NCBI GenBank assembly: GCA_019634955.1
Contig: JAHCAK010000005.1
Coordinates: 1-64,000 of the forward strand
Direction of reading: 5' to 3'
Source of the DNA: Burkholderiales bacterium
GTDB taxonomy: Bacteria > Pseudomonadota > Gammaproteobacteria > Burkholderiales > Usitatibacteraceae
Length of the DNA: 64,000 nucleotides
The position numbers were made by a program, and so were the translations under genes. This document shows, piece by piece, positions 14,697-24,677 of the stretch. Every line of letters starts with the position of its first letter. Position 1 is the first letter of the stretch. Under the pieces are notes generated by a model. That model did no database searches. It was given only the letters and a program-made list of their open reading frames with translations, and was not told the origin of the DNA.

Positions 14697-15170
14697 ATGA
14701 GCGCCGACATTCCGCACGGGTTCCGGCCGATCCCGATCGGCGGGCCGTTCCTGAAGGCCGCCGGGCCGCTCTACGGCCGCTGGGACGGCAAGCACGTGCG
14801 CCTCGGCTTCCGCGTCGAGGAGCGCCACGCGAACCCCGCGCACAACTGCGCCGGCGGCATGCTGTGCACCTTCGCCGACATGCAGATGGCCTGCGTGATC
14901 CACTACCAGTGCCCGGAGATCGCCGGGCACCGCTTCCCCACCATCAACCTCACCACGGATTTCGTGGCCCCCGTGCCGGTGGGCGCCTGGCTCGAAGGCA
15001 CGGCCGAGGTCGTGCGCGCGACGAAGACGCTCGTCTTCGTGCAGGGCTCGGCCGCGGTCGGGGGCGCCACGGCCCTTCGCTTCAACGCCGTGTTCAAGAT
15101 CGGCCCGAAGCGCGACTACGCCAACCCGCTGGACCCCTACGACCTCCTGCCCCCCTCCAAGCGAAAATGA
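14697..15170 (+). CDS. PaaI-type hotdog-fold acyl-CoA thioesterase
   Basis: A 157-residue hotdog protein. The region NPAHNCAGGMLCTFADMQM (about 43-61) matches the active-site stretch of PaaI-like thioesterases (usually N-x-x-G-x-x-H-GG). The later strands TINLTTDFVAPVPVGAWLEG and VFVQGSAAV follow the fold. The usual His before GG is replaced in CAGG. The stop overlaps the start of the BKACE gene (ATGA), so the two are translated together, and its substrate may be a CoA thioester from that reaction. Confidence 0.8.
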   Translation: MSADIPHGFRPIPIGGPFLKAAGPLYGRWDGKHVRLGFRVEERHANPAHNCAGGMLCTFADMQMACVIHYQCPEIAGHRFPTINLTTDFVAPVPVGAWLEGTAEVVRATKTLVFVQGSAAVGGATALRFNAVFKIGPKRDYANPLDPYDLLPPSKRK

Positions 15171-15997
15171 CCCAGCCCGCCGTCATCGCCGTCGCCATCA
15201 CCGGCAGCGTCCCGCGCAAGAAGGACAACCCCGCCGTCCCCATCACCCCGGCCGAGCAGGTCGAGAGCACGCACGAGGCCTTCGAGGCCGGCGCGACGCT
15301 CGTGCACATCCACGTGAGGAACGACGACGAGAGCTCCGGCTCCGACCCCGCGCGCTTCGCCGCCGTGCAGGAGGGCGTGAGGAAGCACTGCCCCGGGATG
15401 ATCGTCCAGTTCTCCACGGGCGGGCGCGGGCGGGAGGCGAGCCAGCGCGGCGCGATGCTCCACCTCGGGCCCGACATGGCTTCGCTGGCCACGGGCTCCG
15501 TCAACTTCGCGACGATGATCTACGAGAACCCGCCGGATTTCATCGACAGCCTCGCGAAGTCGATGCTCGAATTCGACATCAAGCCGGAGTGCGAGCTCTT
15601 CGACCTCGCGATGCTCTACAACGCGGCCGACCTCGTGAAGCGCGGGTTGCTGAAGGCCCCGCCGCACGTGCAGTTCGTGATGGGCATCAAGGGGGCCATG
15701 CCCGCGCGCCGTTCCATCCTCGAGTTCATGATTGCCGAGATGAACGCCGTGCTGCCGGGCGCCACGTGGACCGCCGCCGGGGTCGCGCGCCACCAGCAGG
15801 AGGTCGCGCAGTGGGCGCTGGAACTCGGCGGGCACTGCCGCACGGGCCTCGAGGACAACATCCGCTTCGACGAGACGCGCCTTGCCGCGAGCAACGCGGA
15901 ACTCGTGAAGAAGGTGGCCGATGTGTGCGCGAAATTCGGCCGCCGCCCCGCCACGCCGGCGGAGGCGCGGGCCCTGCTGGGCCTTCGCGCCGCCTGA
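15167..15997 (+). CDS. 3-keto-5-aminohexanoate cleavage-type (BKACE) enzyme
   Basis: A 276-residue TIM-barrel protein of the BKACE family, which condenses a beta-keto acid with acetyl-CoA to give acetoacetate and a new CoA ester. The markers are AVAITGSVPRKKDNPAVPIT (5-24), the metal ligands in LVHIHVR (His-x-His, about 48-50), a late Glu in TGLEDNIRF, and FSTGGRG. The substrate side chain cannot be told from sequence; the family has many specificities. The ATG overlaps the thioesterase stop by 4 bp. Confidence 0.88.
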   Translation: MTQPAVIAVAITGSVPRKKDNPAVPITPAEQVESTHEAFEAGATLVHIHVRNDDESSGSDPARFAAVQEGVRKHCPGMIVQFSTGGRGREASQRGAMLHLGPDMASLATGSVNFATMIYENPPDFIDSLAKSMLEFDIKPECELFDLAMLYNAADLVKRGLLKAPPHVQFVMGIKGAMPARRSILEFMIAEMNAVLPGATWTAAGVARHQQEVAQWALELGGHCRTGLEDNIRFDETRLAASNAELVKKVADVCAKFGRRPATPAEARALLGLRAA

Positions 15998-16012
15998 CCG
16001 GCGAAGCGGCCC

Positions 16013-16657
16013 CTACCAGCCGCGCCCGCACCGCTCCCAGGGCTGCGCGAGGATCGCGTCCACCGCCGCCTGCGACATCGACTGCGCGACGTAGGACTGC
16101 CCGGTGAGGGCGCGGATCTCGCGCGCGAAGGCGCGCAGGTGGTTGCGCGAGCCGCAGGCGAGGTTGCCGTACACGGCGCGCAGGTCCGCCTTCATCGTGT
16201 GCGCCATGGAGATGGCGAGGTCGGTGATGTCCGCCTCCTCGACGAGGCCGCCCACCTTGAGCGCCTCCAGCTCGCCCCCGAGCCCGCGTTGCAGCAGCGT
16301 GGTGTAGAGCGCCTGCAGCTCGGCGTCGGAGAACTCGCCCACGAGGCCGCCCGCCGCGGGGTCGGCCACGCGGTACTTGCGAAGCAGGCGCAGCATCGCG
16401 TCCATGTGGTTCTGCTCGGCATTGGCGACGGCGGCGAAGGGCGCGCGGTCCCAGGCCTCGGCGAAGCGCAGGTAGAGATCACGGGAGAACTTCTCCTCCT
16501 CGCGCATGTAGGCCATGTCGGCCGCCTCCTCGGCGGTGGGGGCGACGTAGGGCGCCACGACGGGGCTCGCGACGGGCCCGGCCGCGAAGGCCGGGACCGC
16601 CGCGCCGAACGCGAGCGCCACCGCGAGGGTCATCGTGCGAAGTGTCCGGGTAAGCAT
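16013..16657 (-). CDS. exported DUF2202 protein (ferritin-like fold)
   Basis: A 214-residue protein with a Sec signal peptide (residues 1-26, ending VPAFAA). DUF2202 follows: EEAADMAYMREEEKFSRDLY, FAAVANAEQNHMDAML, then YGNLACGSRNHLRAF. The Glu-rich helix and the E-x-x-HM pair recall ferritin-like di-iron sites, though no metal has been shown for the family as far as I know. It is in tandem with the next exported protein upstream and convergent with the BKACE gene. Confidence 0.8.
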   Translation of the reverse strand: MLTRTLRTMTLAVALAFGAAVPAFAAGPVASPVVAPYVAPTAEEAADMAYMREEEKFSRDLYLRFAEAWDRAPFAAVANAEQNHMDAMLRLLRKYRVADPAAGGLVGEFSDAELQALYTTLLQRGLGGELEALKVGGLVEEADITDLAISMAHTMKADLRAVYGNLACGSRNHLRAFAREIRALTGQSYVAQSMSQAAVDAILAQPWERCGRGW

Positions 16658-16693
16658 GGGGTGACTCCTTTCAGGGGGAAGTGTGCCGGCGCC

Positions 16694-17014
16694 TCAACGG
16701 CCCCGGCCGCCGCGGCCGCCTCCGCCGCCGGCCCGCAGGCCCTTGCGGGCCTCGTAGCCGGTGCCGAAGCGGTCGGGGCGCGAATCCCGCGACTTGCTGC
16801 CGTCGGGAGAGGCGGCCTTGCCGGCACGATCCGGGTCGCAGCCCGCCGGCGACCCGCCCTTCGCGTCCTCGCAGGCGGGCTTGCCCGCCCTGGAAGCGTC
16901 GCCGCGGTCTTCCGGGGGGCGGTCTCCCATCCCCCAGGCGCCCGTGGCGGCGAGCGCGAGCGCCACCGCGAGGGTGCGCAGGCGTTTCGTCGTCGTGTTC
17001 GTGCCGTTGGCCAT
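16694..17014 (-). CDS. small exported Gly/Arg-rich protein, unknown
   Basis: A 106-residue protein with a signal-like N-terminus (TKRLRTLAVALALAATGAWG) and a charged, disordered body. Two cysteines lie in PACEDAKGGSPAGCDPD, and the tail is a run of Gly and Arg. It resembles no family I know. It lies 36 bp upstream of the DUF2202 gene on the same strand and is divergent from the response regulator, so both exported proteins may be targets of that two-component system. Confidence 0.55.
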   Translation of the reverse strand: MANGTNTTTKRLRTLAVALALAATGAWGMGDRPPEDRGDASRAGKPACEDAKGGSPAGCDPDRAGKAASPDGSKSRDSRPDRFGTGYEARKGLRAGGGGGRGGRGR

Positions 17015-17153
17015 TGAGCCATCCTCCGCCGGGCCTGTTCCAGCCCCGTTTCCCCTTTGAGCCAGGTTGTATCAGGTTGTTTCCCGGCGCCCCGGGAATG
17101 CGCACGCCGCCGTACCATTTTCCCGCGGCCCGCCTCCGGGGCCGCGGACCGCC

Positions 17154-17867
17154 ATGGAAGCGAAGACCCCGCAAGCCATCCTCGTGGTGGACGACGACGT
17201 CGCCCTTCGCGACCTCGTGGCCGGCTACCTCGGCGCCAACGGCTTCGCGGTCGCCGGCGTGGGCGATGGCGCCGCCATGCGCGAGCACCTCGCGCGCGCG
17301 AACGTGGATCTCGTCGTGCTCGACCTCATGCTGCCCGGCGACGACGGGCTCACCCTGCTGCGCGAGCTGCGCGCCGCCGGGGGCCCGCCGGTGGTGATCA
17401 TCTCCGCGCGCGGCGACGAGGTCGACCGCGTCGTGGGGCTGGAGGTGGGCGCCGACGATTACCTCGCCAAGCCCTTCGGCCCGCGAGAGCTCCTCGCGCG
17501 CGTGCGTGCCGTGCTGCGCCGCGGGGGGGAGGCCGCCCCGGCCGCGCACGAGGCCTTCTGCTTCGGCCCCTACCGCCTCGACCTGGAGTCGCGCGTCCTC
17601 CAGGGGCCCGCGGGGGAAGTCCCTCTCACCGGCGGGGAGTTCGAGCTGCTGCGCCTCTTCGCCTCGCGCCCCAACCACGTGCTCTCGCGCGACCACCTCG
17701 TCACGCTGATGAAGGGTTACGAGCGCGGGCCCTTCGACCGCAGCGTGGACGTGCGCGTCGCGCGGCTGCGCCGCAAGATCGAGCCCGACCCCGAGGCGCC
17801 CGTCTACCTGCGCACGATCTGGGGCCAGGGCTATCTCTTCTCGCCGGGCGGCAAGGCGCGGCCGTGA
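17154..17867 (+). CDS. OmpR-family response regulator
   Basis: 237 residues. The receiver domain (1-120) has acidic residues in VVDDDVA, the phosphate-accepting Asp in VDLVVLDLMLPGDDG (about residue 54) and Lys in YLAKPFG. A winged-helix DNA-binding domain (about 135-230) includes PLTGGEFELLRLFASRPNHV and the RRKIEPDPEAPVYLRTIWGQ wing. ATG 17154 was chosen over upstream in-frame starts because MEAKTPQAILVVDDD is the normal receiver opening. The stop overlaps the kinase start (GTGA). Confidence 0.92.
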   Translation: MEAKTPQAILVVDDDVALRDLVAGYLGANGFAVAGVGDGAAMREHLARANVDLVVLDLMLPGDDGLTLLRELRAAGGPPVVIISARGDEVDRVVGLEVGADDYLAKPFGPRELLARVRAVLRRGGEAAPAAHEAFCFGPYRLDLESRVLQGPAGEVPLTGGEFELLRLFASRPNHVLSRDHLVTLMKGYERGPFDRSVDVRVARLRRKIEPDPEAPVYLRTIWGQGYLFSPGGKARP

Positions 17868-19174
17868 AGGCGCGGCGGACGCTCTTTCGCCGCGCCGCAC
17901 TGACGGTCGCCGCGGGGCTCGCCGTCTTCCAGGTGGTGGCGGGAATCGCCGTCTACACCCGCGTGCTGGCGCCGCTCGCGCAGCGCTCCGCCGACGATCT
18001 CGGCGCCTTTCTCGTGATGTCGGCGCGCACCTGGGCCGAACTGCCCCCGGAGACGCGCCCGGCATTCGCGGCCGAGCTGGCCGGGAGCCATCGCATCACG
18101 CTCGCGGACACGCCGGACCGCCACGACGAGGAAGTGCGCCACCACCCGTACATGAACCTGCTGCGCGACGCCATCGCGCGCCGGCTCGAGCCGCCGGAGG
18201 AACCGCGCATCGCGGAGCTTCGCGACGGGCGCTTCCACGTGGACATCGCCATGGGCGGGCACGCGCTGCACTTCACCTTCGCGCGCGACCTGCTGCCGGC
18301 GGGCCCGGCCGTCGCGCTCGCCTGGATCGTGGCTGCGGGCGTGCTGGTGACGCTCGCCACCGCCTGGCTCCTCGCGCGCCGGGTGACGGCGCCGGTGGCG
18401 GGGCTCGCGGACGCGGCGCGCAGGATCGGCGCGGGCGAGCACCCGGCGCGGCTCGACGAGTCGGGCGACCGCGAGCTCGCGGAGCTGGCGCGGGCCTTCA
18501 ACGAGACGGCCGAGCGGCTCGCGGCCGAGCGCGCGAACCAGGCGACGCTTCTCGCCGGCGTGTCCCACGACCTGCGCACGCCGCTCGCGCGGCTGAAGAT
18601 GGCGCTGGGGATGCTCGCCGAGGAGCGCGACTCGCCGTTCGTTTCCCGCATGGAGGGCGACGTGGCCGAGATGGACGCGCTCATCGGCGCGCAGCTCGCC
18701 TTCGCGCGCGCCCGCGAGCGGGAAGAAGCGAGCGAGGCCGACATCGACGCGCTGCTCGCGGAGCGCATCGCTGCGGCCGAGGCGCTCGCGCCAGGCAAGG
18801 TGAACCTTCGCCGCGACGGCCAGCCGTGCCTTGCGCGCGTGGCCCAGCTCGCCTTCACCCGCATCGTCGCGAATCTCGTCGGCAACGCGCTCGCGCACGG
18901 CGGCGACGGGCGCGTCGAGATCGTGCGCCGGTGCGCGCGCGGCGTGCTCTTCGTGGGCGTTCGCGACCGCGGCCCCGGCGTGCCGGCGGCGCTTCGCGAG
19001 GCGGTGTTCCGCCCCTTCTACCGCCTGGAGCCCTCGCGCAACCGCGCCACCGGCGGCAGCGGCCTGGGCCTTGCCATCGCCCGCCAGCTCGCCGAGACGC
19101 ACGGCTGGCGGCTCGCCCTCAAGGCGCGACGCGGCGGGGGCACCAGCGCGTGGCTGGCGATCGCGATCGCGTGA
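17864..19174 (+). CDS. EnvZ-type sensor histidine kinase
   Basis: A 436-residue inner-membrane kinase. TM1 lies near 10-30 and TM2 near 150-170, with a periplasmic loop of about 115 residues between them. HAMP follows (about 170-225), then the H-box LLAGVSHDLRTPLARLKM, N-box IVANLVGNALAHG, G1 VRDRGPGVP, F-box FRPFYRLE and G2 GGSGLGLAIA. The loop holds a cluster TPDRHDEEVRHHPYMN, rich in His and acids, which could bind a metal ion (inference). It starts at GTG overlapping the regulator stop. Confidence 0.9.
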   Translation: MKARRTLFRRAALTVAAGLAVFQVVAGIAVYTRVLAPLAQRSADDLGAFLVMSARTWAELPPETRPAFAAELAGSHRITLADTPDRHDEEVRHHPYMNLLRDAIARRLEPPEEPRIAELRDGRFHVDIAMGGHALHFTFARDLLPAGPAVALAWIVAAGVLVTLATAWLLARRVTAPVAGLADAARRIGAGEHPARLDESGDRELAELARAFNETAERLAAERANQATLLAGVSHDLRTPLARLKMALGMLAEERDSPFVSRMEGDVAEMDALIGAQLAFARAREREEASEADIDALLAERIAAAEALAPGKVNLRRDGQPCLARVAQLAFTRIVANLVGNALAHGGDGRVEIVRRCARGVLFVGVRDRGPGVPAALREAVFRPFYRLEPSRNRATGGSGLGLAIARQLAETHGWRLALKARRGGGTSAWLAIAIA

Positions 19175-19184
19175 GGCGCGCGCC

Positions 19185-19571
19185 TCAGTCCGCGCCGGCT
19201 CCCTCGGCGAGCACCTCCTTCGCGATCTTGAAGGACTCGAGCGCCGCCGGCGCCCCGCAGTAGGCACCGCACTGCAGGAAGATCTCCTGCATCTCCTGCG
19301 CCGTGACGCCGTTGCGGATGGCGCCGCGCAGGTGGATGCGCAGCTCATGCGGGCGGTTGAGCGCCGTGAGCATCGCGAGGTTCAGCATGCTGCGCGTCTT
19401 CAGGTCCAGCCCCGGCCGCGTCCACACCGCGCCCCAGCAGTGCTCGGTGAGGTACTCCTGCAGCGGCGCCATGAAGGCGTCCGCCTTCGCCACCGACTCG
19501 TTCACGTAGGCATCGCCCAGCACCTGGCGGCGCACCGCGAGGCCGGGCGCGTGAAGGTCCTTCTCGTCCAT
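19185..19571 (-). CDS. carboxymuconolactone decarboxylase-family protein
   Basis: 128 residues of the AhpD/PcaC fold. RPGLDLKTRSMLNLAMLTAL (52-71) and AIRNGVTAQEMQEIFLQCGA followed by YCGAPAALE are the family core, with a conserved Glu and two Cys spaced C-x-x-x-C. PcaC acts in protocatechuate breakdown, but no other pca gene is nearby, and the cysteine pattern also allows a peroxidase-like role. It is 14 bp downstream of the LLM oxidoreductase gene and probably co-transcribed with it. Confidence 0.8.
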   Translation of the reverse strand: MDEKDLHAPGLAVRRQVLGDAYVNESVAKADAFMAPLQEYLTEHCWGAVWTRPGLDLKTRSMLNLAMLTALNRPHELRIHLRGAIRNGVTAQEMQEIFLQCGAYCGAPAALESFKIAKEVLAEGAGAD

Positions 19572-19585
19572 TGCCGTCTCCCGTA

Positions 19586-20569
19586 TCAGGGCGCGCGCGC
19601 CGCCTCCGAGGCGATCTCGAAGGAGCGCAGCCGCGCCGCGTGGTCCCAGACCTGCGAAGTGATCATCAGCTCGTCGGCGCCCGTGCGCGCGACGAACTCG
19701 TGAAGCGCCCGCGCCACCGTTCGGCGCGAGCCGATGGCCGTGCAGGAGAGCACCTGGTCCAGCATCGCCCGCGCAGGCGGCGAGAGGCTTTCGAGGTAGC
19801 CCGGCACCGGTGGCGGCAGGCGCTTGGGGTTCCCCGTGCGCAGGTTCACGAAGGCCTGCTGCATGGAAGTGGCGAGCAGCGCCGCCTCGTCGTCGGCATC
19901 GGCCGCGAAGACGTTGTAGCCCAGCATCACGTACGGCTTCGGGTGACGCGCCGAAGGCCGGTAGCGTTCGCGATAGACGGCGATGGCCTGCATCATCTGC
20001 GCCGGCGCGAAGTGGCTCGCGAAGGCGTAGGGCAGCCCGAAGTGCGCCGCGACCTGCGCGCCGTAGAGGCTGGAGCCGAGGATCCACAGCGGCACCTCGA
20101 GCCCCGCGCCCGGCACGGCGGTCACGGCGCCCGGCGCGCCGGCGAAGTAGTCCATCAGTTCCTGCACGTCCTGCGGGAACTCGTCCGCGTCGGAGGCGAG
20201 GTTGCGGCGCAGCGCGCGCGCGGTAACCGGGTCGGAGCCGGGCGCGCGGCCCAGCCCCAGGTCGATGCGGCCGGGGTAGAGCGACTCGAGCGTGCCGAAC
20301 TGCTCGGCCACCACCAGTGGCGAGTGGTTGGGCAGCATGATGCCGCCGGCGCCCACGCGGATCGTCGAGGTGCCCCCGGCCACGTGGCCGATGAGCACGG
20401 CGGTGGCCGCGCTCGCGATGCCCGGCATGCCGTGGTGCTCGGCGAGCCAGAAGCGGCGGTAGCCCCAGGCTTCCGCGTGGCGCGCGAGGTCGAGCGAGTT
20501 GGCGAAGGACTGCGCGGCGCTCCCGCCTTCGGCGATGGGGGAGAGGTCGAGGACGGAGATGGGGACCAT
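19586..20569 (-). CDS. LLM-class flavin-dependent oxidoreductase
   Basis: A 327-residue TIM-barrel monooxygenase of the bacterial-luciferase group. The markers are [13 protein letters not shown] (4-16), [17 protein letters not shown] (39-55), [36 protein letters not shown] and GRAPGSDP. This is the MsnO8-like subgroup with an unknown substrate that uses reduced FMN. The start [11 protein letters not shown] is the usual one. It is divergent from the HEAT-repeat gene, with 43 bp between them. Confidence 0.88.
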   Translation of the reverse strand: MVPISVLDLSPIAEGGSAAQSFANSLDLARHAEAWGYRRFWLAEHHGMPGIASAATAVLIGHVAGGTSTIRVGAGGIMLPNHSPLVVAEQFGTLESLYPGRIDLGLGRAPGSDPVTARALRRNLASDADEFPQDVQELMDYFAGAPGAVTAVPGAGLEVPLWILGSSLYGAQVAAHFGLPYAFASHFAPAQMMQAIAVYRERYRPSARHPKPYVMLGYNVFAADADDEAALLATSMQQAFVNLRTGNPKRLPPPVPGYLESLSPPARAMLDQVLSCTAIGSRRTVARALHEFVARTGADELMITSQVWDHAARLRSFEIASEAARAP

Positions 20570-20612
20570 GGGATTTCGATTGTATGATGGCGCGCACCCA
20601 CGAGGAGGCCCC

Positions 20613-22361
20613 ATGCGCGCAACCCGCTTCGCCGCCCTGCTGCTCCCGATCGTGCTGGCCCAGCCGCTCGCCGCCGGCGCGAGCGACACGGACAAGATCC
20701 GCGCCCAATGGCGCGCCGAGGCGTTGCGCGACCTCGAGAGCGACGACGCAGCCAAGCAGATCGCGGGCGCCAAGTACCTCGACGTCGAAGCGGCCGATCG
20801 CACCGCGCCCCTCCTCGCGAAGCACCTCTCGCACGCCGACGTCGAGATCCGCCGTTCCGCGGCATCGCTCCTCTGGACGCTGGCCGGCAAGAAGGCCGCA
20901 GCCTTCGAGCCCGCGCGCGCGGCGCTTCGGGCGGCGCTGGACGACCCCGACGGCGCGGTGGCGATGAACGCCGCGGGCGCGCTTTCGAACATGAAGGAGC
21001 CGGCCGAATCGATGGCCCCCGCGAGGCGGCGCGTGCTCCAGCTGCCGGGGCAGCGGCGCTATGTGCACTTCCTCGCCGCGCGGGGCTTGATCGGCATCGA
21101 CCCGCCGGCGGCGCTCGCCGCGCCCCTGCTCGACTACCTCGAGGAGACGAGCGTGGCCGCGAAGCGCGGCGGCTCGCGCGACAACGTGAAGCTCGCGAGA
21201 TCCGCGCTGGAGCGGCTCGTGGACACGAAGGACCGCGCGGTGCTCGGGCCGGTGCGCGACCAGCTTCGCATCACGCAGGGCGCGTGGGCGACGCTGCTGC
21301 CGGTCCTGGACCGCTTCTCGCCCAAGCCCGACGACTGGACGGCGGTGCTGCTGGATCACACGGCGCACGCCGATCGCGACACCGCGTACGAGGCGTGGGG
21401 GCTGCTCGGCAAGCAGCTCGATGCCGCGTCCCTCGCCCAGTGGACGCCGCGCGCCGCCGCCGCGCTCGCCTCGCCGGCGCAACGGCGCAATGCGCTGCGC
21501 GCGCTCTCCGAGGCGGCCGGGCGCACGACGACGGGGCTCGAGGAGCTCGCCGCGCTCGCGGGCGACGCCGGCGCCGCCGAAGAGGACCGCCTGTGGGCCG
21601 TGCAGGTACTGGGCGCCGCGGCCGACACCTCGCGCGAAGGGCGCAACGCCGAGGCCATCCGCGCGGCGCAGGGGCACTGGCTCGCGGCCTGCGAGCCGGT
21701 GATGAAGGGCGGCAAGCCCGGCAAGGCGTTCGAGGCCTGCGTGCGCCCCTCTTCTTTCGCGTTCGCCAACCGGAAGGACCTCGCGCGGCATCTCGCCTCA
21801 TGGCTCGCGGCCAACCCCGACGCCGGCGCGAAGGTGGAGCTGCTCGGCCGGCTCGAGGGCCTGTGGAGCGAGGCGTTCGACGCGACCGACACGGTGAAGG
21901 CGGAGCTGGCGAACGCCGACCCGCGCGTGAAGCAGGCGGCGGAGAAGGCGCTGGACCGCATCCGCCCGGCGTGGCGCGAGGCGGGCGCGCGGGCGGAGCG
22001 CAAGGCCGCCGCCCCGGCGCCGAAGGCCGCGGCCACGCCCTCGGGCCCGGGCGCGGACGGCATGGCGCTCTACGGGGCGATCCGCGTGGGCGACGTGGCG
22101 CAGGTGAAGAAGCTCGTCACGGCCGCCAACGTGCGGCAGCCCGTGCGCTTCCCGCAGATGCAGAACCCGCCGGCGCCGCTCACCGTCGCCGTGAACTACT
22201 GCGGAATCCCCACCGTGACGCCGGCGCAGCTCGCCGAGATCGTCGCCCACATGATCGCGCTGGGCGCCGACCCCGACGTGAAGGACAACTCGGGCGAGAA
22301 CCTCCTCGACCGGGCCAAGTACGCCTGCCCGGCCGAGGTGATGAAGGCACTGGGCGGCTAG
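20613..22361 (+). CDS. exported HEAT-repeat protein with C-terminal ankyrin-like segment
   Basis: 582 residues with a Sec signal peptide ([20 protein letters not shown], cleavage near 23). Helical HEAT-like repeats run to about 450 ([40 protein letters not shown]). An Ala/Pro linker (about 465-485) leads to an ankyrin-like tail ([38 protein letters not shown]). It is probably a periplasmic scaffold; no catalytic motif is visible. GAGGAGG precedes the ATG. The stop overlaps the stop of the convergent CDGSH gene by 4 bp. Confidence 0.7.
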   Translation: MRATRFAALLLPIVLAQPLAAGASDTDKIRAQWRAEALRDLESDDAAKQIAGAKYLDVEAADRTAPLLAKHLSHADVEIRRSAASLLWTLAGKKAAAFEPARAALRAALDDPDGAVAMNAAGALSNMKEPAESMAPARRRVLQLPGQRRYVHFLAARGLIGIDPPAALAAPLLDYLEETSVAAKRGGSRDNVKLARSALERLVDTKDRAVLGPVRDQLRITQGAWATLLPVLDRFSPKPDDWTAVLLDHTAHADRDTAYEAWGLLGKQLDAASLAQWTPRAAAALASPAQRRNALRALSEAAGRTTTGLEELAALAGDAGAAEEDRLWAVQVLGAAADTSREGRNAEAIRAAQGHWLAACEPVMKGGKPGKAFEACVRPSSFAFANRKDLARHLASWLAANPDAGAKVELLGRLEGLWSEAFDATDTVKAELANADPRVKQAAEKALDRIRPAWREAGARAERKAAAPAPKAAATPSGPGADGMALYGAIRVGDVAQVKKLVTAANVRQPVRFPQMQNPPAPLTVAVNYCGIPTVTPAQLAEIVAHMIALGADPDVKDNSGENLLDRAKYACPAEVMKALGG

Positions 22362-22597
22362 AGCTTGTTGTGCGTGCCGTCGCAGAGCGGCTGGCTGCCC
22401 GTGGACTTGCAGCCGCAGAAGAAGGCCTTGCCCGACTTCTCCGCCTTCCACGCCACCGGCGTGAAGGGCGTTCCCTTGTGCGAGCCGTCGCAGAAGGGCT
22501 GCGACGCGCTGCGGCCGCAGCGGCACCACCAGTAGGTCTTGCCCGCCTCGACCTCGACGGGGTAGGGGGATTTCTGCGCGATCTTCGGCTGGTCCAT
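22358..22597 (-). CDS. dual CDGSH iron-sulfur protein
   Basis: 79 residues with two CDGSH motifs: WCRCGRSASQPFCDGSH (about 24-40) and FCGCKSTGSQPLCDGTH (about 60-76). Each three-Cys/one-His set should hold a 2Fe-2S cluster as in mitoNEET-type proteins. It has no membrane anchor, so it is a soluble redox or cluster-transfer protein. It lies 17 bp downstream of... the glmS stop on its other side is at 22615, where glmS ends, so it may be the last gene of the glmS transcript. Confidence 0.92.
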   Translation of the reverse strand: MDQPKIAQKSPYPVEVEAGKTYWWCRCGRSASQPFCDGSHKGTPFTPVAWKAEKSGKAFFCGCKSTGSQPLCDGTHNKL

Positions 22598-22614
22598 GGG
22601 CGGGGCTTCCGGGG

Positions 22615-24444
<1,830 letters not shown>

Positions 24445-24461
24445 GGGCCCGATTTTCGCAC

Positions 24462-24499
24462 GAAAAACAAAGCCCTCCGCGGCAGGACCGGGGAGGGCT
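24462..24499 (-). terminator. Rho-independent terminator upstream of glmS
   Basis: On the minus strand a 12-bp stem with one mismatch (AGCCCTCCCCGG - TCCTG - CCGCGGAGGGCT) is followed by TTGTTTTT. The T-run ends about 18 bases before the glmS ATG. It also overlaps a small palindrome TTTTCG-TG-CGAAAA (24453-24466) that could compete with it. It either ends the CHASE2 transcript or an RNA from the 24500-24677 gap, or acts as an attenuator of glmS. Confidence 0.75.
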
Positions 24500-24677
24500 G
24501 GAAGGCAGGCACCGTGCTCTTGGCCTCACTGCGCCTGTCCGATGACGGGATGAGGAGGAGGCCCGTGCATCTGGAGCTCAGTTTACGCGCCTGCCTCCCG
24601 GGATTCGCCGGCATTCGCCACAGGGCAGGTGCCGAATATCCGACAACCGGCCTGTCCGGATCCGCCCCCGGTCTCGT
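24500..24677. other. gap between glmS terminator and CHASE2 gene
   Basis: No gene seen in 178 bp. On the minus strand a possible -10 (TAAACT) lies around 24570-24576, without a good -35. From there to the terminator would be an RNA of about 100 nt containing GGCCTC/GAGGCC arms. It could be a glmS leader or a small RNA; evidence is weak. Confidence 0.3.

Noticed and set aside
18233-18245. A parS-like CTTCCACGTGGAC inside the histidine kinase gene
   Set aside because: It keeps only the common CCACGTGG core, with mismatches on both outer sides, and lies in coding sequence 26 kb from dnaA. It is likely chance.
24453-24677. glmS ribozyme upstream of glmS
   Set aside because: The gap shows a terminator but none of the conserved glmS ribozyme core as I know it. 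The ribozyme is mainly known from Gram-positive bacteria.
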